Shown here: positions 14,244 to 23,705 of the stretch, in pieces
Layout of the letters: each line of letters opens with the position of its first letter
Position numbering within the stretch: position 1 is the stretch's first letter
From: a virus
Virus record (IMG/VR): IMGVR_UViG_3300030380_000389
Location: 1-26,478 of that record
Direction: 5' to 3' (one strand)
Length of the DNA stretch: 26,478 nt
The notes under the pieces: model-generated
The model's database searches: none
Seen by the model: only the letters and a program-made list of their open reading frames with translations
Told to the model about the DNA's origin: nothing
Position numbers and translations under genes: made by a program

Positions 14244-15251
14244 CTAGTTGTTAGCTTTTTCGCTAGTTTTCAAAAATTCCTTTGCATATCTATCCAGAGG
14301 AACATTTAGCTTTTTTGCCATAGCAACTTGTGACGGCGAGAGCTTCACGGTCCTGCGCCCCGATTTAACATTGCGAGATGCGGAGGATCCAGCGGGTGCG
14401 ACCTGGTTTCCCCCTCCCGTTTTCTTAGGTTGAGCGTCTGAAAACTTTTCTGGGAAGTATTCCCTAAGTTGACGATCTACCGCATTATAGTACTCATCGC
14501 TTCCTGTGTCAAAGCCTTCTGCTTCTAAGTTGTTATGAATAGCAAATGCAGATGCAGTCATAACCTCATCTTTACCAAACCACTCATTCTTCTCTGTCCA
14601 TGCTTTAGCTTTAGGATCCACTTGTTGTGGAGGAGGAGCCATCTGTTGTTGAGGCTGTTGAACTTGTTGTTGAGGCTGTTGAACTTGTTGTTGGGGCTGT
14701 TGTTGAGCTTGTTGTTGTCTAGCTCTAGCCACATGAAATCTTTGTTCTTCAATAGCTACACGGTTTAAAACTTCTTGAGCAGCAAGAAGAGCTTCAGAGT
14801 CTCCTTCCTCATGAGCTATCTTATATGCCCTATGTGCTGCCGCCTTTTGACTTTCTAAACGACCACCATATTCAGCGACATAACCTGTGTCTAATTGTTG
14901 CATCCTAGACTTCAAAGCCGCAATCTCTTGTTGTTGCAATTGTGCAACTCGTATTGCTTCTTCTTTATCTCGTTTCTCCTGATGAAACTTAGCTGTCTGT
15001 TTTTTTATTCTTTTTTGAACACCCTTGCTATAAGTTTCTAGCTCTTCATCGGATACTTCTTCTGACAGTTCCGCTTCAACTTTAGGTTCCTCTGGCTCTG
15101 CTATTTCAGCCTTGACCTCTTCTTTTTGTGGCTCAGAACTCTCAGCTTTGACCTCTTCTTTTTCTGACTGTTCCTCTTCTAGTTCCACAACAACCTCTTC
15201 TTCAAGATCTCCCGTTTGTTTAACTATACTCTCTGCATTTTCTACATTCAT
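14244..15251 (-). CDS. capsid scaffold protein
   Basis: 335 residues; ATG at 15251 behind AGGAGAG. Residues 1-75 are very acidic (LEEEVVVELEEEQSEKEEVK). Residues about 80-120 and 125-180 are coiled-coil helices (KRIKKQTAKFHQEKRDKEEA, then HRAYKIAHEEGDSEALLAAQ). A Gln/Pro tract with seven-residue repeats (VQQPQQQ) spans about 182-212. The C-terminus is basic (SRNVKSGRRTVKLSPSQVAM) and would bind the capsid shell. Acidic/coiled core plus basic tail is the usual scaffold plan in short-tailed phages, and the gene precedes the capsid gene. No protease gene is visible, so the scaffold may leave intact. Role inferred with good support. Confidence 0.85.
   Translation of the reverse strand: MNVENAESIVKQTGDLEEEVVVELEEEQSEKEEVKAESSEPQKEEVKAEIAEPEEPKVEAELSEEVSDEELETYSKGVQKRIKKQTAKFHQEKRDKEEAIRVAQLQQQEIAALKSRMQQLDTGYVAEYGGRLESQKAAAHRAYKIAHEEGDSEALLAAQEVLNRVAIEEQRFHVARARQQQAQQQPQQQVQQPQQQVQQPQQQMAPPPQQVDPKAKAWTEKNEWFGKDEVMTASAFAIHNNLEAEGFDTGSDEYYNAVDRQLREYFPEKFSDAQPKKTGGGNQVAPAGSSASRNVKSGRRTVKLSPSQVAMAKKLNVPLDRYAKEFLKTSEKANN
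14653..14715 (-). repeat. 21-base tandem repeat in the scaffold gene
   Basis: Two near-perfect 21-base units (plus strand GGCTGTTGAACTTGTTGTTG plus one base) and a partial third encode VQQPQQQ twice in the scaffold. In-frame expansion or loss would lengthen or shorten the flexible Gln/Pro linker without breaking the gene. Confidence 0.8.
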
Positions 15252-15260
15252 TTTTCTCTC

Positions 15261-15746
15261 CTAAATATGCTTAACGTCATCTGGTTCTAGTATGGTAGCA
15301 ATCACTTCGTCATCATTAATGATACGAACCTCACCACCTTCTATTTTAAAACGAGATCCTGCATAGCGACCAATGCAAACCCATTGACCTTCCTTGCACC
15401 ACGGTTCTGCGCCAGAGCCAAACTTATTTGGATCCTGATAGGCTAGTGGTCCAAGACGCATCACATAAGCAACAACAGTTGCTATAGATTCTCGTTCACG
15501 AACTTCTTCTGGAATAAACAATCCTCCACCAGTTTGTGCCTTACCCTGGTACGGCATAACTAAGATGCGCCACCCTGTGGGTTGAGGTAATCTTTCAACT
15601 AATGGTTGATCTAAGAGGGAAGGATCTAAGACCCTTTCATCGGCGGGTATATACGCGCTTTTAGCTTCTGAAGACGATTTCTCTGCCTCCTTTTCAGCTT
15701 TCCTTTTCTGCGCGACATGTTCAGGAAGATATAAGGTCTTCGACAT
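15261..15746 (-). CDS. GroES-like co-chaperonin
   Basis: 161 residues from ATG 15746 (MSKTLYLPEH), which has GGAG upstream and is preferred over the earlier TTG at 15797; it overlaps the previous gene by 26 bases. Residues 1-55 are a charged extension absent from bacterial GroES. Residues about 57-153 match Cpn10: PTGWRILVMPYQGKAQTGG, the mobile loop ending G-G-G-L76-F77-I78-P, then EVRERESIATVVAYVMRLGP and the closing WVCIGRYAGSRFKIEG plus VRIINDDEVIATILEP. Residues 100-120 are a longer roof loop. Phage GroES-like proteins (T4 gp31) replace or adjust host GroES so that GroEL can fold the capsid protein, and this gene lies just upstream of scaffold and capsid genes. Strong family match; partner choice inferred. 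Confidence 0.9.
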   Translation of the reverse strand: MSKTLYLPEHVAQKRKAEKEAEKSSSEAKSAYIPADERVLDPSLLDQPLVERLPQPTGWRILVMPYQGKAQTGGGLFIPEEVRERESIATVVAYVMRLGPLAYQDPNKFGSGAEPWCKEGQWVCIGRYAGSRFKIEGGEVRIINDDEVIATILEPDDVKHI

Positions 15747-15936
15747 CGTCAGCGTTCTTCTCCAGCAGGGCTTTAATTTCTTCTCTGGCAAAGGCAACGC
15801 CCCGTATCTCGCCTACCAAAGATTTGTACTGCTCCCAGTCCTGTGCTGCACCGTTGGATAGAGCTTGAGAGATATCCTCTTCTCTATCCTTCAATACCTT
15901 TAACATATAACGAGCAAATTCAACGCCGTCTAGCAC
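15721..15936 (-). CDS. small helical acidic protein
   Basis: 71 residues from a GTG start at 15936, immediately after the stop of the previous gene (15937). Nearly all helical: LDGVEFARYMLKVLKDREED, then WEQYKSLVGEIRGVAFAREE and a C-terminal KNADDVEDLISS. No cysteine or hydrophobic segment. A short helical protein before the GroES-like gene could be a scaffold helper or a small terminase-like factor, but no signature supports either. The 26-base overlap with the GroES-like gene implies joint translation. Real gene likely; function unknown. Confidence 0.7.
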   Translation of the reverse strand: MLDGVEFARYMLKVLKDREEDISQALSNGAAQDWEQYKSLVGEIRGVAFAREEIKALLEKNADDVEDLISS

Positions 15937-16176
15937 TTAATAGATTCCACTAAAGAAATTTGGTTTTACTTGAGCTCCTTGGCCTTTAACATCCACTTTA
16001 CCGCCATCTTTGTACTTAACCATACCGCCGCCCATCATGCCTTTAACACCTCGGCCTTTAAGAATGTCTTTCTTAGTAACCTTGCCATCACCAGTTAAAT
16101 CTGGGAAGCCGCCTTTGACCGCACCGCCATCTCTGTACTTCATTTTCTTTTTCTTTTTACCCATTGATCCACACAT
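15937..16176 (-). CDS. small Gly/Lys-rich protein with an EF-hand-like loop
   Basis: 79 residues; ATG at 16176 behind AAAGGA. It has a Lys run (GKKKKKMKYRDGG), then residues 26-37 D-L-T-G-D-G-K-V-T-K-K-D, the spacing of a calcium-binding loop (positions 1, 3, 5, 7, 9, 12), as in dockerin. Two copies of Y-(R/K)-D-G-G-x-V surround it (YRDGGAVKGG and YKDGGKVDVKG), and MMGGGM lies between. The C-terminus is Asn/Phe-rich (KPNFFSGIY). Short proteins with 'PDLTGDGK' loops are frequent in marine phages as I recall. It sits between the muramidase and the helical protein. Calcium binding and role are inferences. Confidence 0.75.
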   Translation of the reverse strand: MCGSMGKKKKKMKYRDGGAVKGGFPDLTGDGKVTKKDILKGRGVKGMMGGGMVKYKDGGKVDVKGQGAQVKPNFFSGIY

Positions 16177-16195
16177 AACCGTATCCTTTCTAAAG

Positions 16196-16708
16196 TTATT
16201 CTGTAAGTTCTAACGCTGCTTCCAACGTCTCATCGTTTCTTCTAGACCATCCACGACCAAAAGTGTCAAACGTACTTAGTCCTTCATAGAACTCTTGCCT
16301 CGTAGAATGCATCTTAACTACTACATCTTCAGGTAGCATATCATGTACAGCTTGGATTGTCATGGGGCCAATGTGTCCATCTGGTTCTGCGCCAACAATT
16401 TCTTGTAATGCTCGAGCACTTCTAGAAACTCCTGAGTTAACAGCCCAATCAAAAACAGCCCAATCTACTCCACTAGGTAGATCATCACAATGAGCTCTAT
16501 TCCAATACTCTTCTTCATATATGGGGTACACATCTTCTTGAACAAGGCTCTTCATTTCTCCGTCCATAACTTGACGACCTACATGTTGTTCATAAACGGC
16601 TCTCGTAACGCCGTGATTTGTTTCACCACCAGGATCATCTGGATGATCAACATATCCACCTTCATGTTCCAACAACATCTCCATGCAATGTTCAAAATTA
16701 CTTCTCAT
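16196..16708 (-). CDS. endolysin, GH108 muramidase
   Basis: 170 residues; ATG at 16708 shares its A with the stop of the holin-like gene (TGATG). The N-terminal domain has LLEHEGGYVDHPDDPGGETN with the GH108 catalytic Glu at E16, then HGVTRAVYEQHVG. The helix with YWNRAHCDDLPSGVDWAVFD and WAVNSG follows. Residues about 100-125 (LQEIVGAEPDGHIGPMTIQA) are the peptidoglycan-binding part common in this family, and it ends in FGRGWSRR. It hydrolyses the murein glycan backbone to release progeny. No signal peptide, so it needs the neighbouring holin-like protein to reach the wall. Length is usual for the family. Confidence 0.93.
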   Translation of the reverse strand: MRSNFEHCMEMLLEHEGGYVDHPDDPGGETNHGVTRAVYEQHVGRQVMDGEMKSLVQEDVYPIYEEEYWNRAHCDDLPSGVDWAVFDWAVNSGVSRSARALQEIVGAEPDGHIGPMTIQAVHDMLPEDVVVKMHSTRQEFYEGLSTFDTFGRGWSRRNDETLEAALELTE

Positions 16709-17169
16709 CAGCTTACCTTCCTTGCCTTATCTATAGCTCTTGACCCAAACCAGAAAGCTAGAATAGCCGCAAAGATTCCTTTAGTTTCCTCATCCCACAA
16801 CACTTGTATGGCTTCGGCAAAATTAGTCCCAGACTTCAGAGCTTCCATAAGTAGTGTTATTTCAATAGTCGCAAACAAAAGAAAGAAGGCGTATGTAATC
16901 ACAGGACGTACAGATTTTTGCAATCCAGCTATAAAACCTACACCCTTATTAATAGATATATCATGTTGGATAAGGCGATCATGTTCTTTATCGGCTCCCA
17001 TTGTTTCATACATTTTAAGATCTTGATCGTAGCCAGAAGCTCTTAGCTCTGCCATAGCTTTCATCTTGTCTAGTTCATGCTTGTTGTCTTGCTTCCTAGC
17101 AAATGAATCCGTAATTGCGGGAACGGCTGAACTAGCAAAGCCTAAAACTGTTCCTAAAATTGATAACAT
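16708..17169 (-). CDS. holin-like membrane protein
   Basis: 153 residues; ATG at 17169, AAAGGCG upstream. Residues 1-20 are weakly hydrophobic (LSILGTVLGFASSAVPAITD), residues 25-70 are polar helix (ARKQDNKHELDKMKAMAELR). Two clear membrane segments lie at about 88-110 (RPVITYAFFLLFATIEITLL) and 130-146 (GIFAAILAFWFGSRAI). The 'KSVRPVITY ... AFWFGSRA' pattern is common in phage holin-like proteins of the GTA/3-TM type and sits in front of the muramidase, coupled through TGATG. It probably forms the membrane lesion that lets the enzyme out. Evidence is topology, context and recalled family. Confidence 0.8.
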   Translation of the reverse strand: MLSILGTVLGFASSAVPAITDSFARKQDNKHELDKMKAMAELRASGYDQDLKMYETMGADKEHDRLIQHDISINKGVGFIAGLQKSVRPVITYAFFLLFATIEITLLMEALKSGTNFAEAIQVLWDEETKGIFAAILAFWFGSRAIDKARKVS

Positions 17170-17170
17170 G

Positions 17171-17341
17171 TTACGCCTTTGCTTTCTTTTGTGCAGTCTT
17201 CGAAAGATCTTTAAAATGGACTAATGTTTTAGAAGTTTTGGTATGGTTCTTACCCGTGTGCAAAGAACCATCAGACATTTTATGCATATTTCCTTTATAT
17301 AGAGTACCATTTTTAAGATAGTGTTTTTGACCTTTTCCCAT
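17171..17341 (-). CDS. 56-aa basic small protein
   Basis: 56 residues found in the space between the EF-hand and holin-like genes: ATG at 17341 with AGGAG eight bases upstream, stop TAA at 17171. It starts GKGQKHYLKNGTLYKGNMHK and continues with MSDGSLHTGKNHTKTSKTLV, a His- and Lys-rich arrangement of two short beta turns (YLKNGTLYKG, MSDGSLHTG), and a Lys/Ala end. From memory, similar small proteins (MGKGQKHY..) are widespread in marine phages and unnamed. Good ribosome site and closely spaced neighbours support a real gene. Possible roles include DNA binding or a virion part; unknown. Confidence 0.82.
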   Translation of the reverse strand: MGKGQKHYLKNGTLYKGNMHKMSDGSLHTGKNHTKTSKTLVHFKDLSKTAQKKAKA

Positions 17342-17350
17342 TTTATTCTC

Positions 17351-17674
17351 CTATTTAATTTTGGTTTTGCTTAACGCAGAACCTGTTATATACGCCGCTA
17401 CTATGCCTGTGTTTGCTATTAAAAATGTAGACAACACAGGTGATACAGTTTCCATTCTATCAAGTGAAACTATCGGAAGCAACAATAAAGCCACACCCAC
17501 GATTGAGACAACCATAGAAACCAACGCCATCATCCTTTGCGTATCAGCTTGTTTATCCTCGTTCTCAAGCCTAATCCACATTGCATGGCGATCCATTTCT
17601 TCGTCTGTCACGACCCCATCACCGTCAGCATCTGCCACAGCATACTTACTTTTTGCTTGTAGTTTCTTGGTCAT
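17351..17674 (-). CDS. two-TM membrane protein with an EF-hand loop
   Basis: 107 residues; the start overlaps the previous stop as ATGA. Residues 15-26 are D-A-D-G-D-G-V-V-T-D-E-E, a canonical EF-hand loop (D15, D17, D19, T23, E26), in a short cytoplasm-type N-terminus. A helix follows (MWIRLENEDKQADTQRMMAL). Two membrane segments lie at about 48-70 (ALVSMVVSIVGVALLLLPI) and 79-100 (PVLSTFLIANTGIVAAYITG). Being five genes from the muramidase and in the lysis neighbourhood, it may be a holin regulator or a second holin, and calcium could influence it. The loop is clear; function is inference. Confidence 0.8.
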   Translation of the reverse strand: MTKKLQAKSKYAVADADGDGVVTDEEMDRHAMWIRLENEDKQADTQRMMALVSMVVSIVGVALLLLPIVSLDRMETVSPVLSTFLIANTGIVAAYITGSALSKTKIK

Positions 17675-18384
17675 TTTGACATTCCAGCTAATGGGTTCTC
17701 TAATGCTTTGCGTATCTTATCGTCTAGATCTTTCTTTAAGTTCTCTATCAACTCTCTGTTTTCTTTTGCTAGAGCGTCCATCATATCTTGCGTCTCTGCC
17801 AACTTCTTGTCAAGTCTGTCCACTACTCTATCCCTTCGCTCCTCTGAACTAGAAATAAGACCTCGAATAATTGTTACATTATCTGAGCTAACTTTATTTA
17901 CATCCTCAACTGACTGCCTGTTCCTTGCTTCTTGCTTGTCCAGTACAACGGTTTGTTTGTCTAAATTAGCATTAAGCTTATCGGCGGTCACTTCTATGTG
18001 ATTGTTTAATTCAGCCACGTCCTGGTTTAAATCCATACGAAGATCATGCAAGTCTGTTTGTAAAGTAGCGGCGATAGCTTTAACACTATTGATTTGTTCT
18101 CGAATGACCGCTGAAGTAGCCTCATCTACCTCTTTTAACAATTCAAATTCTTTTTCAACTATTTTAAGTTCGGCATTTGTCTCGCTGATGTGAGACTCTA
18201 CCCATCCCATATCGGGACTAACATATTCCTGTACGGCCTCTTTCATGTCTTCGTAATCTTTGTAAAATTCAAAGACCGCCCAAGATCCACCTGCCAGTGT
18301 ACCCATCAAAGGTAAGATCCAAATGAGCTTACCGAGGAAACCTTTGCCAGAAACCTTTACGCCACCATACTCTACTTCAGCCAT
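17671..18384 (-). CDS. one-TM coiled-coil protein (spanin- or holin-partner-like)
   Basis: 237 residues; ATG at 18384 behind AAGGGG. The N-terminus EVEYGGVKVSGKGFLGKL leads to one membrane segment at about 18-40 (LIWILPLMGTLAGGSWAVFE). From about 60 to 230 the protein is a long, highly charged coiled coil (ISETNAELKIVEKEFELLKE, then SSEERRDRVVDRLDKKLAET and RELIENLKKDLDDKIRKALE). An inner-membrane anchor plus long coiled coil is the layout of an inner-membrane spanin, or of phage structural signalling proteins; it lacks any enzyme motif. Two genes downstream lies the holin-like/muramidase pair. Role is an inference from layout. Confidence 0.75.
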   Translation of the reverse strand: MAEVEYGGVKVSGKGFLGKLIWILPLMGTLAGGSWAVFEFYKDYEDMKEAVQEYVSPDMGWVESHISETNAELKIVEKEFELLKEVDEATSAVIREQINSVKAIAATLQTDLHDLRMDLNQDVAELNNHIEVTADKLNANLDKQTVVLDKQEARNRQSVEDVNKVSSDNVTIIRGLISSSEERRDRVVDRLDKKLAETQDMMDALAKENRELIENLKKDLDDKIRKALENPLAGMSK

Positions 18385-18396
18385 TTTACATTCCCC

Positions 18397-18633
18397 TTAG
18401 AAAGTTTTCTTCCAACTTACACGTTTAGAAGACGTTTTTCTTTTTGTAGCAGCTTTTCCTGCTTTAGTCTTACACTGTGCCATAGTAGGACGACAAGCTG
18501 GATATGATCCACCAGAACTACGAGACTTGCGACCACACGGTCCACCTGTCTTACAGTTTACCCAACCCTTACCTTTGTTGCGTCCGAACCATTTTCTAAG
18601 ACTATCGCTACTACTTTTTCTTTTTTTTGGCAC
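18397..18633 (-). CDS. Lys/Cys/Trp-rich small protein, DUF5872-like
   Basis: 78 residues from a GTG start at 18633, with TTGGGGAAAT upstream. It reads SLRKWFGRNKGKGWVNCKTG, then GPCGRKSRSSGGSYPACRPT and MAQCKTKAGKAATKR. Cysteines lie at 27, 33, 47 and 54; Trp at 15, 24 and 74. The pattern SLRKWF-GWV-C-CGR-YPACRP is, from memory, DUF5872, found in phages and in giant viruses with no known role. Heavy Lys/Arg content and four Cys suggest a metal-bound or disulfide mini-domain that contacts nucleic acid. It overlaps closely with the preceding 47-aa gene, so the two are likely made together. Confidence 0.83.
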   Translation of the reverse strand: MPKKRKSSSDSLRKWFGRNKGKGWVNCKTGGPCGRKSRSSGGSYPACRPTMAQCKTKAGKAATKRKTSSKRVSWKKTF

Positions 18634-18634
18634 T

Positions 18635-18778
18635 TTTATTTCCCCAATTTTTTGCTCCCACTTTTCTACACTTCACTAACGCTCCAGATCCATAAGCACT
18701 TGGCCAGGTGCCTCCCTTTCTAGTATAACGAGCCTTCACTTTCTTGTAACAAGCATCACGTTTTGCTTTTTTTCTCAT
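18635..18778 (-). CDS. 47-aa basic Cys/Trp small protein
   Basis: 47 residues; ATG at 18778 (MRKKAKRDACYKKVKARYTR), stop TAA at 18635, one base before the next gene's GTG. Residues 21-47 read KGGTWPSAYGSGALVKCRKV and end GAKNWGN. Cysteines at 10 and 37. The pattern D-A-C-Y-KKVK-x-RY with WPSAY-SGALVKCRK-GAxNWGN is very common in marine phages and some giant viruses, always unnamed, sometimes fused to other domains. It sits immediately before the DUF5872-like gene. Upstream GAAAGCAT gives only a weak ribosome site. Unknown function; nucleic-acid association is plausible from charge. Confidence 0.85.
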
Positions 18779-18786
18779 ATGCTTTC

Positions 18787-20433
<1,647 letters not shown>

Positions 20434-20994
20434 TATCTAAGGGCCTTTTCGTTGGTTCTTTCTTCTTTTCTACTTTAACAGGTTTTACTTCTTCTTTAGA
20501 GGTGTTCTGTTCTATAACAATAGCTTTTATGCTAGAGTCCTCTGGTATTAGTTCTGGATTCTTTTCCCACGCAGCTTTTGCTTCATCACCAATCTTACCC
20601 ATGAAGGGACATGGAGTCCCTGCCATCCACATACTTGTAAACACATTCCCATCTCCACATAAATGAGATACTGCGGCTACCTTCATACCCATTCCAAAAA
20701 GACTACGACTTAATTTAATTCGCTGACACACCTCATCTGTAATAGTTACACCTGTAGAAATACCTAAGACTTGAGTCTGCACAGATGCGGCGGCGGCAGA
20801 TTTACAAACATCACTGTTGTTTACCACCACGCTTGGAGCACTGGCAGTCGGTACAGATTTGTCCGTTACCACAGTTGATGAAACCGTGTTAGAATCCGCA
20901 GCATGAGCTTTTGAATACTCAGATGCCAACATAGCAAGAAGAGATATCAATCCCATGTAGATTACCATAAAGTAAATGATTTTTCTAAATATCA

Positions 20995-21183
20995 TTAGAA
21001 TACTCCTAAAAACCTTTGCGGTTTAGATATAGAGCTAAATCTGGAATTTACCATACCCCCTCGAGCCATGCCTTTTTTAGATAAAGCAATAGCTACTGCT
21101 TGTTTCTGAGGATAACCTTCAGACTTCAACTTTGTAATATTAGAGCTTACAACCTTTTTTGACTTTCCCTTTTTAAGTGGCAT
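20995..21183 (-). CDS. 62-aa Lys-rich protein, DUF6496-like
   Basis: 62 residues; ATG at 21183 overlaps the portal stop as TAATG. It starts [20 protein letters not shown], then [20 protein letters not shown], a pattern I know from small phage proteins of the DUF6496 type in which a short helix carries '[12 protein letters not shown]'. It then turns to [16 protein letters not shown]. No cysteine, one helix, strongly basic. The role is unknown. It lies directly after the portal gene and before the exported protein pair, sharing both junctions as overlaps, so it is certainly in the same transcript. Confidence 0.85.
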   Translation of the reverse strand: MPLKKGKSKKVVSSNITKLKSEGYPQKQAVAIALSKKGMARGGMVNSRFSSISKPQRFLGVF

Positions 21184-23705
21184 TACGGTTCAAACCCCCT
21201 ACGACTTCGAGTTGCTGCGGTGTCCGCTCTTTGTTGAACCGCATCTCGTTGTACATCTATTCGTTCTCTGTTCACTTCATTCCTATCATCTGCAATCTCT
21301 TCTTGAAGTTCTAATCGAGCCGCATCCGTTACAGCTTTCTGTTGTAACTTCTCTGTCTCAATCATCATATCTGCTTGGTCAGTCATTGCCTTACGTTGTT
21401 CTGACTCTTGCTTAATACCAAGTTCTTGCATTCTAATCTGAACCAAAGGATCAGCCATAGGATCAACAGGAGGTGGTGATAACTCTGGAAGATATTGTTG
21501 CATCAACTGTAGTTCTTGCATTGCTACAAGTTTTTCCATTTCTCCTGGTACTTGCATCTGTTGTTGAAGTTCTATCATTCTCTGTTGTGCTAAACGTGGA
21601 TCTGCACCTCCAGAATCAACATTCATTTTAACTTCGCTTAAAAGACCCGCCAACTCTTGTTCTACTTTTTGCTTTGCCAATAAAGAAATATGTTCTTGTA
21701 CATGCGCGTAAAATGTTCCTTGTACTTGAGGAGATGTAACAACCAACGGTGTTTTCAAAAACATAAGGTGGATAGCTATGTGTGTTTCATGATCTTGTTC
21801 TGGGAAGGCTTGAAGCAACTCTGACATAAGAGCTCTTGCATTCTCCACAGCGGGATCTAAAGGTGTAGGTTCTGGTTTGGGAGGTAGAATCTCATCAATG
21901 TTCTGAACCTCTAAGGCTTGATACATCCTTCTATATGCTGCGTATATGTTATGTATTTGAGGATTAGTTTGTGCCAACTGTAATTGAGATTGTGCTAACG
22001 TAACCCGTTGTGACATAGAAAAGATATTAGGATCCGATACTGGTATAACATCTACTCTTCCGTCAAAGTCCTGTGCCTTTATTGACCGTGGTGCTCCCGC
22101 TACATCATAGGGATACTCAGGCGGCAAGTTGTCAGAGAATATTCTTGCTAATAGTCTAAACTCGGTTTTTTGAGCGTAATGCAATCTCTTATGTATCGCT
22201 GACATAACTTTCATTCCACGTTCCAACATCGCAACTGTTGTGCCAACAGGAGTCTCTTGGTTCATGTTATTTACTTGTTCATCAGCTAAAGAAATGAATC
22301 TACGCCCACCTTCAATCAACACACCAAGAAGTTGTGCTAATGTTCCAGAAGGCTCCTTGTAAGGAAGAGGAGTAATTGCACTCCTTATATCCCCACCAGG
22401 TACATCTATATCCCGCCATTCGCCCGGTTGTAATGGGTCATCCGAATTACGCACCCTTACACCTCTGGCCTTGAATCCCGCTGGCAAATTAGCCAACGTC
22501 CCAGCGTCAATAAGTTGACGTAGGATGCTTGTTGCAGAACGACCAAGACCCCCAATCATGTGGATTAAGCCAAAACCATAAAAACCTAACCCAGGCATGA
22601 ATTTATAATGAACAAAATATTGTCGCTTCTTAGCTATCTCAGAGTTCTCTTCGAAGTTTCTTCGAATGGCAAGTATCTCACCAGAACCTTGATCAATAGA
22701 AACGATATATGGTAACTGTATCCCTGTGGCCTCACCTTCAGGGGACATATCTTCAAATCCTTCCAGATCTAAATTAACGTGCATTTCTAAAATAGTGTAC
22801 ACGTCATCCATGTATGTCTTAGAAATACCGTCTAACTCATTTACTTTTTGTTTAACGATGTCTTCTTCATCGGACTTGCTTAACTCTACATCTCTGTAGA
22901 ACTCCGCAACTTGCATCTTGCGTACTTCATTAAAGTCCATTCTTAAAATGTGAGTGACCCTTGAGGCTGTAGCTAAATCGCTTGCAGAGTACGGAATAAC
23001 TAAGTCTTGTGCAGGAATAAATTTAGATACCGCTCTTTGCAGTGCTTCATCGTAATAAACTTTTTTGAACGTAGACCCAGATAGCGGTAAATAAAATAAC
23101 AACTGATCCATGTCAGGATCAAACTCTTCCATTACCTCCATGAGTTGATAGTTCATGTAATCTTTAACTCTGTGCGCTTGATCTTCTCTCGCTTGATCTT
23201 GAAGACCCAGTACTTGTGTCTTTATAGGTCCACCCGAAGGTAGCAACTCTTTGTACGCTTGCGCTTGGAACTGAGTTACAGATTCCATAATCAAAGGATG
23301 TGTTACACCAGAAGCTCCTTCAAACGGAACCGCTCTCTCTGTTTGTTTAACACCAAGAAGATCAAGACCATTTGTATATGCCTCTTCCCACTCTGCCCTT
23401 GACGTAAGATCATCTTCGTATGCTCCTCGCAACTCGGAAGACAATTCTCCTAAATAAGTGTCATCTAAATATTCTGCTAAGTTTTCGTCATGCTCTATTT
23501 GAACATCAACCTCACCTTCAATCATTCCACTTAACGCTTGTATGAGAGCACCACCATCTTCCCCTGGTATTACTTCCGCTCCTCCTTCAAAGGTTTCTTC
23601 TTGGATGAGCTCAACGTCTTGACCTCCCATATTGGGTGCTGCTTCGCCGCCTTGCATAAGGCCAGAATCTACAATTGATCCCATTGGTTGTGGTGGTAGT
23701 GCCAT
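21183..23705 (-). CDS. portal protein
   Basis: 840 residues; the start overlaps the terminase stop as TAATG. The N-terminus is acidic and mostly disordered (residues 1-90). The portal body contains [20 protein letters not shown], then [20 protein letters not shown], a hallmark of large short-tailed phage portals, and [20 protein letters not shown]. Later come [20 protein letters not shown] and [20 protein letters not shown]. The last 200 residues are Gln/Glu-rich helix ([20 protein letters not shown], then [20 protein letters not shown]) and could form the barrel projecting into the head. A dodecameric ring at the vertex lets DNA in and joins the gp4-like adaptor. At over 800 residues it is on the long side. 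Confidence 0.9.
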   Translation of the reverse strand: MALPPQPMGSIVDSGLMQGGEAAPNMGGQDVELIQEETFEGGAEVIPGEDGGALIQALSGMIEGEVDVQIEHDENLAEYLDDTYLGELSSELRGAYEDDLTSRAEWEEAYTNGLDLLGVKQTERAVPFEGASGVTHPLIMESVTQFQAQAYKELLPSGGPIKTQVLGLQDQAREDQAHRVKDYMNYQLMEVMEEFDPDMDQLLFYLPLSGSTFKKVYYDEALQRAVSKFIPAQDLVIPYSASDLATASRVTHILRMDFNEVRKMQVAEFYRDVELSKSDEEDIVKQKVNELDGISKTYMDDVYTILEMHVNLDLEGFEDMSPEGEATGIQLPYIVSIDQGSGEILAIRRNFEENSEIAKKRQYFVHYKFMPGLGFYGFGLIHMIGGLGRSATSILRQLIDAGTLANLPAGFKARGVRVRNSDDPLQPGEWRDIDVPGGDIRSAITPLPYKEPSGTLAQLLGVLIEGGRRFISLADEQVNNMNQETPVGTTVAMLERGMKVMSAIHKRLHYAQKTEFRLLARIFSDNLPPEYPYDVAGAPRSIKAQDFDGRVDVIPVSDPNIFSMSQRVTLAQSQLQLAQTNPQIHNIYAAYRRMYQALEVQNIDEILPPKPEPTPLDPAVENARALMSELLQAFPEQDHETHIAIHLMFLKTPLVVTSPQVQGTFYAHVQEHISLLAKQKVEQELAGLLSEVKMNVDSGGADPRLAQQRMIELQQQMQVPGEMEKLVAMQELQLMQQYLPELSPPPVDPMADPLVQIRMQELGIKQESEQRKAMTDQADMMIETEKLQQKAVTDAARLELQEEIADDRNEVNRERIDVQRDAVQQRADTAATRSRRGFEP

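Noticed and set aside
14653-14715. Possible CRISPR-like direct repeats
   Set aside because: Contiguous in-frame 21-base units without spacers, in the scaffold gene.
15747-15797. Upstream TTG start for the GroES-like gene
   Set aside because: It would add 17 residues overlapping the previous gene more deeply; the ATG at 15746 has a GGAG site and suits the Cpn10 layout.
16490-17026. 178-residue plus-strand frame
   Set aside because: Lies across the muramidase and holin-like genes, which have clear motifs on the minus strand.
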